Notes: generated by a model from the sequence alone, not told the origin. DNA of 64,000 nt from Vibrio aquaticus (GCF_003970385.1 NZ_RXZH01000001.1:997300-1061299), one strand, 5' to 3'; counted from the first letter of the stretch, positions 44,445 to 54,363 are shown. Numbers and translations: made by a program.

Positions 44445-46151
44445 TTATATTAAGCTGTGTTGGTGCTCTGAAATAAGCATGCCCATCGACTCAGCGGCTT
44501 TATCTTGTACATGATCAAAGCTATCGGAAGCATCAAATCGCTCGATCACTTCGTAATAGCACTTGAGCTTAGGCTCTGTGCCTGAAGGGCGAACAATCAC
44601 ACGAGCCCCACATGACAGGTGGTAAATCAACACATCACTGGTTGGTAAGTCGATGGTCTCTTTTGTGCCATCTTCATGAAGCTTGATGAGAGATTTTAGA
44701 TCTTCCGTCACCATCACCCTGCTGCCCGCAATCATGGTTGGTGGATTAGCGCGAAGCTTGTCCCCAATCGGCGGTGATTTTGGATCTAATGCAATACTGC
44801 GCTGCGCATTGAGGTACATACCGTGTTCACGGTAAATGGCTTCAAGTTGATCCCAAATGGTTTTACCTTGGCTTTTTAGCTCTGCGGTGAGCTGCGCGAA
44901 TGCAACTAGCGCTGAAAGCCCATCTTTGTCCCAGACTTTGTTACCAACCGTGTAGCCCAGAGCTTCTTCGTAAGCAAATAAGAAGCGTTTGTCCTCTCTC
45001 TGTTTGATCATCGCCACATTGGTCAGCCATTTAAAGCCAGTCAGAGTCTGGTAGTACTCCGCTCCGTGTGCGTTGGCAATTTTCTCTAACAAGGTCGAAG
45101 AAACAATGGTGTTGCCGACCAAAGATTGAGAACCATCAACTTGAGTTAACAAGTAGTGGCCGAATAGGCAGCCCACTTGGTCACCCGTTAGCATTTGGTA
45201 TTCGCCATCCGGTTTGCGAACTGCCACGGCGAATCGGTCGGCATCAGGGTCATTTGCACAGGCTAGATCAGCGTTGTTAGCTTTAGCCAAGGCAATCACC
45301 ATGTCCATCGCGCCAGCTTCTTCAGGGTTGGGGAAGTTAACCGTAGGGAACGTGCCGTCTGGTTCACGTTGTTCTTTAACGCTGTACACTTGGGTAAAGC
45401 CAGCGTCTGCCAATAATGTTTCGGCCATATTTGCGCCGACGCCATGCATGGCGGTATAAGCAATACCGATTGACTCAGGTTGAGTGTGGTTTGAAAGCAG
45501 CGCATTGCTGTTCATCGTTTGACGGTAGGTTTGGTAGTAATCGTCGGTTAACCACACGAGAAGGCCATGTTTTTCTGCATCATCAAGCGCCATGAGTGGA
45601 ATGGGCTTTTGCGCTGCAATATCAATCTCAGCGGCTATGCCTGAATCATGTGGCGGAATGATTTGAGCGCCGTTTTCCCAGTAAACTTTAAACCCGTTGT
45701 ATTCCGGTGGGTTGTGGCTCGCTGTCACGACCACGGCAGCAGCAGCGTTAAAGTGCTTTACGCCGAATGCGACTATCGGAGTGGCAGCGACATCATGGGT
45801 AAGATAAACCTTAATCCCTAGTGAGGTCAGAACAGAAGCGGTGTCATGGGCAAATCGTTTTGAATCTGTACGGCCATCGTATCCAATGACCACACCGCGT
45901 TGTTTCGCGCTATCGACTTTCTCAACAAGGTAGTGACCAAGGCCGGTGGCGGTTTCTTGGATCACTAGACGGTTCATTCTATTTGGACCGCAGCCCACTT
46001 TGCCTCTTAGGCCTGCTGTACCGAACTCGAGTCGCTGGCTGAAGCGATCATTAAGTTCTTCGTATGATTTCTCATCAATCAGATGTTGTAGTTCTTCTCT
46101 TGTTTTTGGATCGGGATCTTTTTCTAACCAGTGAGTCACTTTTTCCATCAT
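44445..46151 (-). CDS. Phosphohexomutase, PGM2-type
   Basis: 568-residue alpha-D-phosphohexomutase interconverting sugar 1- and 6-phosphates. The N-terminus carries G-T-A-G-L-R-G-K near residue 45. The catalytic phosphoserine loop is T-A-S-H-N-P-P-E-Y-N-G near 143. The Mg site is D-P-D-A-D-R, the sugar loop is E-E-A-L-G-Y, and the phosphate-binding loop is R-P-S-G-T-E-P-K. The length and E-E-A-L-G-Y motif point to the PGM2-like group, which may act on glucose-, mannose- or pentose-phosphates. An alternative ATG at 46148 is possible. Confidence 0.9.
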   Translation of the reverse strand: MMEKVTHWLEKDPDPKTREELQHLIDEKSYEELNDRFSQRLEFGTAGLRGKVGCGPNRMNRLVIQETATGLGHYLVEKVDSAKQRGVVIGYDGRTDSKRFAHDTASVLTSLGIKVYLTHDVAATPIVAFGVKHFNAAAAVVVTASHNPPEYNGFKVYWENGAQIIPPHDSGIAAEIDIAAQKPIPLMALDDAEKHGLLVWLTDDYYQTYRQTMNSNALLSNHTQPESIGIAYTAMHGVGANMAETLLADAGFTQVYSVKEQREPDGTFPTVNFPNPEEAGAMDMVIALAKANNADLACANDPDADRFAVAVRKPDGEYQMLTGDQVGCLFGHYLLTQVDGSQSLVGNTIVSSTLLEKIANAHGAEYYQTLTGFKWLTNVAMIKQREDKRFLFAYEEALGYTVGNKVWDKDGLSALVAFAQLTAELKSQGKTIWDQLEAIYREHGMYLNAQRSIALDPKSPPIGDKLRANPPTMIAGSRVMVTEDLKSLIKLHEDGTKETIDLPTSDVLIYHLSCGARVIVRPSGTEPKLKCYYEVIERFDASDSFDHVQDKAAESMGMLISEHQHSLI

Positions 46152-46231
46152 GTCGTTATACCTTTTCCATGCCTCAAGTCAGTCGATAACTTAAGTCTAT
46201 GTTAATTACAGAAAGTTGTTAGATTTTAGTT

Positions 46232-46250
46232 GATATTGATTATCATTTGC
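46232..46250. promoter_or_regulatory. Candidate Fur box upstream of coxB
   Basis: GATATTGATTATCATTTGC matches 15 of 19 positions of the Fur consensus (GATAATGATAATCATTATC). It lies in the 342-bp gap between divergent pgm and coxB, 80 bp from the mutase start and 244 bp from coxB. No other gene is visible in the gap. Confidence 0.5.
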
Positions 46251-46493
46251 GAGAGCGCAATCGCTAAAATTTACTTGTTGTCAGTGGTTGGGATTTCTAG
46301 TTGCACTTTCTTGCACTATTTCAAAACGCCAACTAGGTTTTATTAACATAAATATAACAAAAGTAATCAGATTTGCTGTTTGAAGGGAATTAAATAGGTC
46401 CAAAGGCTGATTGGTACTTTCTTGCGTATTTGGCACTCCGAGCGGGAAGAGTACTAGCATCACGGTTGATGACTCTGGCATAGGAGAGGTCTT

Positions 46494-47648
46494 TTGAAAA
46501 GTTCACTAGAATCATTGTGGCGAACAAGTAGTGCTTTGTGTTTTGTTTTAGCGGCATCCGCTCAGGCAGAAGACAGTGCGTACAATATGACGCAAGGCGT
46601 GACGAATATTAGCGAGCAGGTTTATGACCTCCACATGCTGATATTCTATATTTGTTGTGCCATTGCGGTGATTGTCTTTGGTGCGATGTTCTATTCCATG
46701 TACCACCACCGCAAGTCCAAAGGCGCAGTGGCCGCTCACTTTCATGAAAGCACCAAAGTGGAAGTGATTTGGACGATTATCCCTATCATTATTCTCATTC
46801 TGATGGCGATTCCAGCCACCAAAACCTTGGTGGCGATGGAAGACACCTCGCAATCGGATCTCACCGTAAAAATTACCGGTTCTCAATGGAAATGGCACTA
46901 CAGCTACTTTGGCGAAGACGTCGAATTTTTTAGCTTGCTTGCGACTAGCCAAAAAGAGATCGATGGCATCGAAGAGAAAGGTGCGCATTACCTGCTTGAA
47001 GTAGATAACCCGTTAGTGCTGCCTATCAATCGTAAAGTGCGCTTTTTAATGACTTCAGATGACGTTATCCATTCTTGGTGGGTACCCGACTTTGCGGTGA
47101 AAAAAGACACCATCCCCGGCTTCATTAATGAAGCTTGGACGCGAATAGATAAGCCGGGCGTTTATCGAGGCCAATGTGCAGAGCTGTGTGGTCGAGCGCA
47201 TGGTTTTATGCCGATTGTGGTTCATGCCATGGAAGAAGAAGAGTATGACCAATGGCTAGTAGCTAAAAAAGCGGAAATGGAGCAAGCCAAACAAGAAGCG
47301 GCTGCATCACTGACGGCTTCGCTATCAATGGATGAGCTAATGACGATTGGGCAAAAAGTGTATGAGGATCGCTGCGCCGTATGTCACCAAGCTAATGGTG
47401 CGGGTTTACCTGGTGCTTTCCCTGCGATTACCGGAAGTAGTATCGCCACAGGGGATGTTTCAGGGCATATCGATATCGTCGTTAATGGTCGTTCAGGCAC
47501 CGCAATGCAAGCGTTCGCTAACCAACTGACAGACAAAGAAATTGCAGCTGTTGTGACCTATCAAAGAAATGGGTTAGGAAACAGCGTGGGCGATGTTGTG
47601 CAAGCGTCTGATGTGAATCAATTTAAGGCGTCTAAGGAGGGACAATGA
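46494..47648 (+). CDS. coxB: Cytochrome c oxidase subunit II with fused cytochrome c
   Basis: 384 residues. A leader (about 1-24) is followed by two TM segments (about 46-68 and 90-108), then the cupredoxin domain with the CuA site (H-S-W-W-V-P-D, then G-Q-C-A-E-L-C-G-R-A-H-G-F-M). A C-terminal haem c domain carries C-A-V-C-H, with the distal Met in a later segment. This is a caa3-type subunit. The start is TTG at 46494, with AGGAG seven nt upstream, which suggests limited translation. The stop overlaps the coxA start by 4 nt. Confidence 0.94.
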   Translation: MKSSLESLWRTSSALCFVLAASAQAEDSAYNMTQGVTNISEQVYDLHMLIFYICCAIAVIVFGAMFYSMYHHRKSKGAVAAHFHESTKVEVIWTIIPIIILILMAIPATKTLVAMEDTSQSDLTVKITGSQWKWHYSYFGEDVEFFSLLATSQKEIDGIEEKGAHYLLEVDNPLVLPINRKVRFLMTSDDVIHSWWVPDFAVKKDTIPGFINEAWTRIDKPGVYRGQCAELCGRAHGFMPIVVHAMEEEEYDQWLVAKKAEMEQAKQEAAASLTASLSMDELMTIGQKVYEDRCAVCHQANGAGLPGAFPAITGSSIATGDVSGHIDIVVNGRSGTAMQAFANQLTDKEIAAVVTYQRNGLGNSVGDVVQASDVNQFKASKEGQ

Positions 47649-49309
47649 AAACGTCCAAACCGGATTCTGTAGTGGAAGATAAAAGTAAATCAGCCCCAGT
47701 AACCGACGCTGATATGAGTCGCTCAAACAGTACTGTGGCGGTTGATCTTGATGATCATGATAATCATGAAGCGCCGAAAGGGATCACTCGCTGGCTCTAT
47801 TCGACTAACCACAAAGACATCGGAACCTTGTACTTATGGTTCAGTTTCATCATGTTTCTTACCGGTGGTGCGATGGCGATGGTCATTCGTGCCGAGCTTT
47901 TCCAGCCGGGCTTACAGCTCGTTGAGCCACAATTCTTCAATCAAATGACCACCGTTCATGGTCTTATCATGGTATTTGGTGCCGTTATGCCAGCGTTTAC
48001 CGGCTTGGCGAACTGGATGATACCTATGATGATTGGTGCGCCTGATATGGCGTTGCCACGCATGAACAATCTCAGCTTTTGGATATTGCCTTTCGCGTTC
48101 GCCATTTTGATCGGCTCACTGTTTACCGAGGGAGGCGGCCCTGATTTCGGCTGGACTTTCTACGCGCCTCTTTCGACCACTTATGGCCCCGACAGTACCG
48201 CCCTGTTTGTCTTCTCAGTTCATATTATGGGTATCAGTTCTATCATGGGGGCGATCAACGTCATCGTCACCATTGTGAATATGCGAGCGCCAGGTATGAC
48301 TTGGTTCAAGATGCCGATGTTTGTTTGGACGTGGTTAATCACAGCCTTCTTACTAATAGCAGTTATGCCCGTATTGGCTGGGGCCGTGACGATGGTGCTG
48401 ACCGATAAATACTTTGGCACCTCGTTCTTTGACGCGGCGGGTGGGGGCGATCCGGTGATGTTCCAACATATCTTCTGGTTCTTTGGCCACCCTGAAGTCT
48501 ACATTATGATTTTGCCGTCTTTCGGTATCGTTTCAGCGATCATTCCAGCATTTAGCGGCAAGAGGCTCTTTGGCTACCACTCAATGGTTTACGCGACTTG
48601 TAGTATCGCTTTGCTGTCGTTCTTGGTTTGGGCGCACCACATGTTTACTACGGGGATGCCGGTCTTTGCCGAACTCTTCTTTATGTATTGCACCATGTTG
48701 ATTGCCGTGCCGACTGGGGTGAAGGTCTTCAACTGGGTGGCGACGATGTGGCGAGGAGCAATGACCTTTGAAACGCCGATGCTGTTTGCCATTGCCTTTA
48801 TCATCTTGTTCACCATTGGTGGTTTCTCGGGCTTGATGCTGGCGATTGTTCCGGCCGACTTCCAATACCACGACACTTACTTCGTTGTCGCTCACTTCCA
48901 TTATGTTCTCGTCTCGGGCGCCGTCTTTTCCATCATGGCAGCGGCCTACTATTGGTTACCTAAATGGACCGGCAACATGTATGACCACAGGCTGAGCTTA
49001 TGGCATTTCTGGTGTTCGGTGATTTCGGTCAATGTGTTGTTTTTCCCGATGCACTTCTTAGGTTTAGCGGGTATGCCAAGACGTATCCCTGATTATGCGA
49101 TTCAGTTTGCCGATGTGAACCAGATTGTTTCGATTGGTGGCTTTGCGTTTGGTCTATCTCAACTGATTTTCTTATGGCTGGTGATCAAATGTATTCGTGG
49201 CGGAGAGAAAGCCACAGCAAAACCATGGGAAAGAGCGGAAGGGCTAGAGTGGACAGTACCAAGCCCAGCGCCGCATCACACCTTCTCAACGCCACCTAAA
49301 GTGGATTAG
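47645..49309 (+). CDS. coxA: Cytochrome c oxidase subunit I
   Basis: 554-residue haem-copper oxidase core with twelve TM segments. Haem a and a3/CuB ligands are visible in T-V-H-G-L-I-M, W-F-F-G-H-P-E-V-Y-I (the His-Tyr crosslink pair), V-W-A-H-H-M-F, and H-F-H-Y-V-L. The E in G-H-P-E-V-Y marks an A1-type oxidase with D and K channels. The first 45 residues are polar and acidic. It overlaps coxB by 4 nt. Confidence 0.97.
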   Translation: MKTSKPDSVVEDKSKSAPVTDADMSRSNSTVAVDLDDHDNHEAPKGITRWLYSTNHKDIGTLYLWFSFIMFLTGGAMAMVIRAELFQPGLQLVEPQFFNQMTTVHGLIMVFGAVMPAFTGLANWMIPMMIGAPDMALPRMNNLSFWILPFAFAILIGSLFTEGGGPDFGWTFYAPLSTTYGPDSTALFVFSVHIMGISSIMGAINVIVTIVNMRAPGMTWFKMPMFVWTWLITAFLLIAVMPVLAGAVTMVLTDKYFGTSFFDAAGGGDPVMFQHIFWFFGHPEVYIMILPSFGIVSAIIPAFSGKRLFGYHSMVYATCSIALLSFLVWAHHMFTTGMPVFAELFFMYCTMLIAVPTGVKVFNWVATMWRGAMTFETPMLFAIAFIILFTIGGFSGLMLAIVPADFQYHDTYFVVAHFHYVLVSGAVFSIMAAAYYWLPKWTGNMYDHRLSLWHFWCSVISVNVLFFPMHFLGLAGMPRRIPDYAIQFADVNQIVSIGGFAFGLSQLIFLWLVIKCIRGGEKATAKPWERAEGLEWTVPSPAPHHTFSTPPKVD

Positions 49310-49318
49310 GAGTGAGCC

Positions 49319-49927
49319 ATGGACGGGCAAGCAAAAAGTCACAACAAACTGACCTTAAAGCTCTGCGTTGCGGTGCTGGCAATGTTTGGCTTTGGTTTTG
49401 CGCTCGTCCCTCTTTATGACGTGATGTGTGATGCATTGGGAATCAACGGAAAAACCAACAGTGAGTCTGCGCTACAACCACAAGGTATGGTTCCCGATAC
49501 ATCACGTCTTATTCGCGTTGAGTTTATGGCGCACAATAATCAAGGTATTCCATGGTCATTTACGCCGGCTCAAATGTCGATGGATGTTCACCCCGGCGAA
49601 GTGATTCAAACCGCCTATTTTGCGCAGAATCTCTCTTCGAAAGCGATTGTTGGACAAGCCGTTCCTTCCGTTTCTCCCGGTTTAGGGGCCACCTATTTCA
49701 ACAAAATTGAGTGCTTCTGTTTCAATCAGCAGCCACTCAATGCGCAAGCTCAGGCGGAAATGCCGCTGATTTTCTATATTGAACCAGACATTCCAGAATC
49801 CATTCATACTCTGACCTTGTCGTACACCTTGTATGACATCACCGAGAAAGCGGACGTGTCAGAGATAGCGAAAACGTCACCTCCGATAACAAGTGATGTG
49901 ATGCAAGGAGCAACCCATGAGTTCTAA
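49319..49927 (+). CDS. ctaG: Cytochrome c oxidase assembly protein CtaG (Cox11)
   Basis: 202 residues. One N-terminal TM (about 12-32) is followed by a periplasmic Ig-like domain with the copper-binding C-F-C-F motif (E-C-F-C-F-N-Q-Q). It inserts CuB into subunit I. GGAGTGAGCC precedes the ATG. It overlaps coxC by 11 nt. Confidence 0.95.
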   Translation: MDGQAKSHNKLTLKLCVAVLAMFGFGFALVPLYDVMCDALGINGKTNSESALQPQGMVPDTSRLIRVEFMAHNNQGIPWSFTPAQMSMDVHPGEVIQTAYFAQNLSSKAIVGQAVPSVSPGLGATYFNKIECFCFNQQPLNAQAQAEMPLIFYIEPDIPESIHTLTLSYTLYDITEKADVSEIAKTSPPITSDVMQGATHEF

Positions 49928-50801
49928 ACATCAACCTTATTACGTTCCGGCGCAAAGCAGTTGGCCTATTGTCGGCGCAGTGTCTCTCTTCTTGATCGCT
50001 GTTGGCGCAGGTTTGACGGTGCAAAACATGGCAGAGGGTGGCGATGGCAGCGTATTCGGCAAGCTCATTCTCTTGGCTGGGTTTTTGTTCTTACTTTATA
50101 TGTTTGCTGGCTGGTTCAGTAATGTGATTACTGAGTCGATGAGTGGTAAGTATTCGGCGCAACTGTCCCGCTCGTTTAGGCAGGGGATGAGTTGGTTCAT
50201 CTTCTCTGAGATTATGTTCTTTGGTGCTTTCTTTGGTGCACTTTTCTACGTTCGAATGATCTCTGTGCCTTGGCTCGGAGGGGCAGGGAACAACGAAATG
50301 ACGCATGAGGTGTTATGGCCCGCGTTTGAAGCGTTGTGGCCACTTACGGTGACTCCGGGCGGAGAAACTACAACGGCCATGCCTTGGCAAGGAATCCCAC
50401 TGATTAACACGGTTTTGTTGTTAGCGTCTTCCATCACCTTGCACTTGGCCCATGTGAGCTTAGAGCAGAATAAACGGATGGCGCTGATAGTTTGGCTAGA
50501 GATCACCATCGTTCTGGCGGGATTCTTCATGTACTACCAAGCGGTTGAGTATGCCCACGCTTATCAGGATTTAGGGCTGACATTGCAGTCAGGCGTGTAT
50601 GGCAATACCTTCTTCTTACTCACAGGCTTTCATGGTATGCACGTCTTTCTCGGCACAACCATATTGATTGTATTGCTGGCTCGCATCGCCAAAGACCACT
50701 TTTCGCCAAAAGACCATTTTGCTTTCCAAGCAGGCAGTTGGTATTGGCACTTTGTTGATGTGGTTTGGTTGTGCCTGTTTGTGTTTGTTTATGTGCTTTA
50801 G
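49917..50801 (+). CDS. coxC: Cytochrome c oxidase subunit III
   Basis: 294-residue membrane subunit with seven TM segments. F-S-E-I-M-F-F-G-A-F-F-G-A, Q-A-V-E-Y, F-F-L-L-T-G-F-H-G-M-H-V, and the ending W-Y-W-H-F-V-D-V-V-W-L are diagnostic. It stabilises subunit I and proton uptake. A convergent DUF2909 gene follows. Confidence 0.96.
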   Translation: MSSKHQPYYVPAQSSWPIVGAVSLFLIAVGAGLTVQNMAEGGDGSVFGKLILLAGFLFLLYMFAGWFSNVITESMSGKYSAQLSRSFRQGMSWFIFSEIMFFGAFFGALFYVRMISVPWLGGAGNNEMTHEVLWPAFEALWPLTVTPGGETTTAMPWQGIPLINTVLLLASSITLHLAHVSLEQNKRMALIVWLEITIVLAGFFMYYQAVEYAHAYQDLGLTLQSGVYGNTFFLLTGFHGMHVFLGTTILIVLLARIAKDHFSPKDHFAFQAGSWYWHFVDVVWLCLFVFVYVL

Positions 50802-50819
50802 TGGGTGCTTAAGCCTCAC

Positions 50820-51065
50820 TTAATAAGGGCGAATGTTCGGCTCGATAAAGCCACTCAGTAAGGCGGCAACCATGAGGACTACAGCGAGAGCAGACAGAAA
50901 AACTCGACGGCCTAAATAGAAACTCATGGGTTTTTCATCCTCCGAAGTTTCTTGGTCATCGTCGTCAGAATTTGGACCTTTGACCATTTCAATCATGGCT
51001 CGGCCAAGGTTAAACAGAATGAAAAGTAGCAGCAGTACAAGTAACAATTTAAAGATGAATACCAT
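50820..51065 (-). CDS. Small twin-TM protein, DUF2909-like
   Basis: 81 residues with two hydrophobic segments (2-22 and 55-75) separated by an acidic loop rich in D and E (D-D-D-D-Q-E-T-S-E-D-E). Small proteins of this type sit in cox operons of many gammaproteobacteria, usually between coxC and SURF1 and often on the opposite strand. The role is unknown; assembly or stability of the oxidase is likely. Its ATG (51065-51063) overlaps that of SURF1 head to head. Confidence 0.78.
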   Translation of the reverse strand: MVFIFKLLLVLLLLFILFNLGRAMIEMVKGPNSDDDDQETSEDEKPMSFYLGRRVFLSALAVVLMVAALLSGFIEPNIRPY

Positions 51066-51795
51066 GGCAAATTCCTTGGTGGCTCATGTTAAAAGTGGGC
51101 GATTTATTGTTGTTAGTCTTTTAACTGTGGTTGCCTTTTCGATATTGGTCAACTTGGGTTTGTGGCAGTTATCCAGAGCCGAAGAGAAACGAGAAATAGA
51201 GGGTAAGGTCGCGCAACTTGCGGCCCAACCTGCACTTGAACTTTCACAGGTAAGCGAGCAGTTACTCGTTTCACCAACCGGACTAAAAGTGATATTTGAG
51301 GCTCTCCCTTTTAAAGGAAGATACTTACTTCTTGATAATCAAAACTTTCAAGGTGAGGTAGGGTATTTGGCGTTGCAATTGGTTCAAGCTGAATCGGAGC
51401 AATGGGTGTTGTTAGAGCGAGGGTTTGTACCTGCACCACCGTTACGTTCGCAGTTACCTGAAGTGGTTTGGCTTACCGAGCCGCTACGGATTGAAGGGCG
51501 CTTGTATCGTAAGTCGGTCAATCCACTCAGTCATGAGCTGTTTATTGAACACGGTAATATCAGCCGAATCCAAAATGTGAATTATGCAGAGTTAGAGTCG
51601 TTGTGGGGCATAGAATTAGAGCGATTCATTGTTCAGCCTCAGATGGAAAGTTGGCCCTACCCTCAGCCGTGGCAGCCAGTGTCGATGAATGCTGAGAAAC
51701 ACACGGGATACGCTGTGCAATGGTTTTCGATGGCAGCGGCGTTAGTGGTACTCAGTTTTCTGCTATTGATCCGAACGATAAGGAGATCAAAATGA
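51064..51795 (+). CDS. SURF1-family oxidase biogenesis protein
   Basis: About 243 residues with TM segments at both ends (about 16-35 and 218-236) and a periplasmic SURF1 domain: L-G-L-W-Q-L-S-R-A-E-E-K near residue 28, G-R-Y-L-L-L-D-N-Q near 90, G-F-V-P near 124, and a terminal G-Y-A-V-Q-W-F-S-M-A-A motif. It helps haem a insertion into subunit I. The frame is open from 50926, but the upstream part is antisense to DUF2909 and has no SURF1 features, so 51064 (or 51055) is the start. It overlaps the next gene by 4 nt. Confidence 0.88.
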   Translation: MANSLVAHVKSGRFIVVSLLTVVAFSILVNLGLWQLSRAEEKREIEGKVAQLAAQPALELSQVSEQLLVSPTGLKVIFEALPFKGRYLLLDNQNFQGEVGYLALQLVQAESEQWVLLERGFVPAPPLRSQLPEVVWLTEPLRIEGRLYRKSVNPLSHELFIEHGNISRIQNVNYAELESLWGIELERFIVQPQMESWPYPQPWQPVSMNAEKHTGYAVQWFSMAAALVVLSFLLLIRTIRRSK

Positions 51796-52343
51796 CCAAC
51801 AACCCAGTTTATCGAGGACGCATTATATTTGTCAGCTTGGTTGTGATGTTTGCCCTTCCTGCGATTGTGGCGAAGACCATTTTGAGTCAGCACTGGTATC
51901 AATCGGGGGTGACGAATAAAGGCGAGCTGATCGAACCGAGAACCAGCTATGAAAATCTGGGCTTGGTGAATCCTTTTCAGCAGAAACAGTGGCAACTGGG
52001 TTATGTCATCCCAGAGCAATGCGATGCTTTTTGCCAGCAGCAAGTCTATCTGCTTGGGCAAAGCCATTTGGCATTAGGTAAGTATCAACAACGTGTTGAG
52101 CCCGTTTTATTGGTCACCGAAAAAAGTGATGTTACGGCTCTAGGTCAAAATGATTATCAGCGAGTCGCCATCAACACGGCGTTTTCTGATGTGGTTGAGC
52201 AGTTTGAGTTCGTGATTGTCGATCCGCTTGGTCAGCTAGTGATGCGCTACCCCAAAGTGGAAACCCAAACCGAGTTAGTGACTCAAAGTAAAGGGTTGCT
52301 GGCTGACTTAAGAAAGCTGCTGAAATTGTCGCGCGTAGGCTAA
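51792..52343 (+). CDS. Sco-like membrane protein of the cox operon
   Basis: 183 residues, with one TM (10-29) and a periplasmic domain of degenerate thioredoxin type. A C-D-A-F-C pair (Cys77, Cys81) has the CxxxC spacing of Sco copper chaperones, and F-V-I-V-D-P-L-G-Q-L-V-M-R-Y resembles the Sco strand that normally follows the third copper ligand, His. That His is not seen here. GGAG precedes the ATG at 51792, and the frame open from 51720 is not the real start. It probably aids CuA assembly or thiol redox, since no standard Sco gene is visible nearby. Confidence 0.7.
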   Translation: MTNNPVYRGRIIFVSLVVMFALPAIVAKTILSQHWYQSGVTNKGELIEPRTSYENLGLVNPFQQKQWQLGYVIPEQCDAFCQQQVYLLGQSHLALGKYQQRVEPVLLVTEKSDVTALGQNDYQRVAINTAFSDVVEQFEFVIVDPLGQLVMRYPKVETQTELVTQSKGLLADLRKLLKLSRVG

Positions 52344-52358
52344 ACGCAAGGAGGCGAT

Positions 52359-53387
52359 ATGAATCTAACCAATCTTATCAAAATGAGCCTTGTTCTAACG
52401 TTTGTGGTGGTGATGCTCGGTGCCTACACTCGACTGGCTGATGCAGGGTTAGGTTGCCCAGATTGGCCCGGCTGCTATGGCCAGCTCACAGTGCCTAACG
52501 AACAACATGAAATCGCGTTAGCAAAATCGCTTTATCCCTCTTTGGTGGTCGAAGCAGATAAAGCGTGGCTAGAGATGATTCACCGCTATTTCGCTGGCAC
52601 GCTCGGGCTGGTGGTGTTTGCCATTACCGTGATTGGAATCAGAACGCAGCAACTCTCTTCTCGCTTAGCCTTGTCCCTTTCCGTGGTGGTTATCTTTCAA
52701 GCGTTACTGGGCATGTGGACCGTGACCATGATGCTGATGCCCATCATTGTGATGGGCCATTTACTTGGCGGCTTCACGCTGTTTAGTTTATTGGCGCTAT
52801 CCTTATGGCGATCACAGACAGCTCAGCAACCTCAAATAGCTTCTCGTTCTGGCTCTGGGTTGAAAGTGTTAGCAGGTAGCACGTTGGTGGTTGTGATTGC
52901 TCAAATCGCCTTAGGCGGGTGGACGTCGTCTAACTACGCTGCGCTGATGTGCACTACCTTGCCAATTTGTCAGGGGGATTGGGTAAGCCACCTCGACTTT
53001 GCCACGGCGTTTGAACTCATCCAGCCCAAACAAGCGAGCTATGAGTTTGGCACGCTAGATTATGGCGCGAGAATGACCATTCATGTTACTCACCGCATCG
53101 GCGCTGTTGTGGTTGCTTTAATGGTTTCAACACTGGCATTTCACCTATTTAAATCAGCTCCCCAGTATCGTGGGTTGGCAACCATATTGATGGGTCTTTT
53201 GACTGTTCAGGTAGGACTAGGTGTTGCCAACGTGCTGCTTAGCCTGCCTTTGGTTGTTGCAGTTGCACACAATCTAGGAGCCGCATTCCTTCTAATTACC
53301 GTAATCAGAGCGAATTACTTGGTTTTTCAGCCATCGTCTAAGGAAGTGAGCAATTTAGCGTCTCGCAAGGAGAGTGTTTATGAGTAA
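52359..53387 (+). CDS. ctaA: Haem A synthase
   Basis: 342 residues with eight TM segments. The haem ligand and catalytic motifs are [15 protein letters not shown] near residue 22, E-M-I-H-R-Y near 71, M-G-H-L-L-G-G near 132, and V-T-H-R-I-G near 240. It oxidises the haem O methyl group to haem A. It is followed by ctaB, with a short overlap (8 nt). Confidence 0.94.
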   Translation: MNLTNLIKMSLVLTFVVVMLGAYTRLADAGLGCPDWPGCYGQLTVPNEQHEIALAKSLYPSLVVEADKAWLEMIHRYFAGTLGLVVFAITVIGIRTQQLSSRLALSLSVVVIFQALLGMWTVTMMLMPIIVMGHLLGGFTLFSLLALSLWRSQTAQQPQIASRSGSGLKVLAGSTLVVVIAQIALGGWTSSNYAALMCTTLPICQGDWVSHLDFATAFELIQPKQASYEFGTLDYGARMTIHVTHRIGAVVVALMVSTLAFHLFKSAPQYRGLATILMGLLTVQVGLGVANVLLSLPLVVAVAHNLGAAFLLITVIRANYLVFQPSSKEVSNLASRKESVYE

Positions 53388-54276
53388 ATCCATTACCGCA
53401 ACTTCAGCGCCGTCGAAAGCGCTGTGGCGCAGTTACTTATCTCTGACGAAGCCTAAAGTGGTCGCACTGATGCTGCTTACTGCGATTGTCGGAATGTGCC
53501 TCGCTGTACCAGGGGCATTGCCTTTTCAAGCGACGGTACTTGGGCTGACAGGCATTGGCCTTATGGCCGCTTCCGCAGCAGCGTTTAATCATCTGATTGA
53601 CCAACGCATCGATGCGATTATGGCGAGAACGTACAAAAGACCTCTCCCATCAGGAGCGATGAAATCAAACCATGTTTTCGTGTTTGCTACGGTGATAGGC
53701 GTGGTGGGTTTTGCCGTGTTGTACTTTTGGGTCAATGCGCTGACGGCATGGTTAACGTTCGCTAGCCTTTTAGGTTATGCGGTCGTGTACACCTTGTATT
53801 TAAAGCGAGCAACCCCTCAGAATATTGTGATTGCGGGTATTGCAGGAGCCATGCCTCCATTGCTTGGTTGGACAGCAGTCACAGGGGATCTTCATGCCAA
53901 TGGTTGGCTGTTGGTGATGATCATTTTTATTTGGACGCCACCTCATTTTTGGGCACTCGCCATCCATAGAAAAGACGATTACGCCAAAGCCGATATACCA
54001 ATGTTGCCTGTGACGCATGGCGTGGAGTACACCAAGACTTCGGTGCTGTTATATTCTGTACTGCTTTACCCAGTCTGTTTGCTGCCAGTCTTGGTTGGGA
54101 TGGCAGGACTGCTCTATTTCACCGCGGCCTCAATCTTGTGTGGCATGTTTATTTGGCATGCTTGGCAGCTTAAATTTCAGAGCGATCCTAAGTGGGCGAT
54201 GAAGACGTTCATCTTTTCAATCTATCAACTGATGCTATTGTTCGTTGCTTTGCTGTTAGACCACTACTTTATTTAG
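53380..54276 (+). CDS. ctaB: Protohaem IX farnesyltransferase (haem O synthase)
   Basis: 298-residue UbiA-family prenyltransferase with about nine TM segments. The Asp-rich sites are [15 protein letters not shown] near residue 69 and the [10 protein letters not shown] motif near 194. It converts haem B to haem O for CtaA. A GTG at 53374 is in frame, but AAGGAG is 7 nt before the ATG at 53380. It is the last gene of the cox operon. Confidence 0.94.
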   Translation: MSKSITATSAPSKALWRSYLSLTKPKVVALMLLTAIVGMCLAVPGALPFQATVLGLTGIGLMAASAAAFNHLIDQRIDAIMARTYKRPLPSGAMKSNHVFVFATVIGVVGFAVLYFWVNALTAWLTFASLLGYAVVYTLYLKRATPQNIVIAGIAGAMPPLLGWTAVTGDLHANGWLLVMIIFIWTPPHFWALAIHRKDDYAKADIPMLPVTHGVEYTKTSVLLYSVLLYPVCLLPVLVGMAGLLYFTAASILCGMFIWHAWQLKFQSDPKWAMKTFIFSIYQLMLLFVALLLDHYFI

Positions 54277-54363
54277 TGAGCGAAATTTGGGCTTTTTAAA
54301 TGCCTTTACATCAAGTAGTCTAACCGCCATAAATCAACGCTATAGCTTTAGGACTCATTACCA

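Noticed and set aside
50926..51063. N-terminal extension of SURF1
   Set aside because: The extension is antisense to DUF2909, Ser-rich and without SURF1 motifs.
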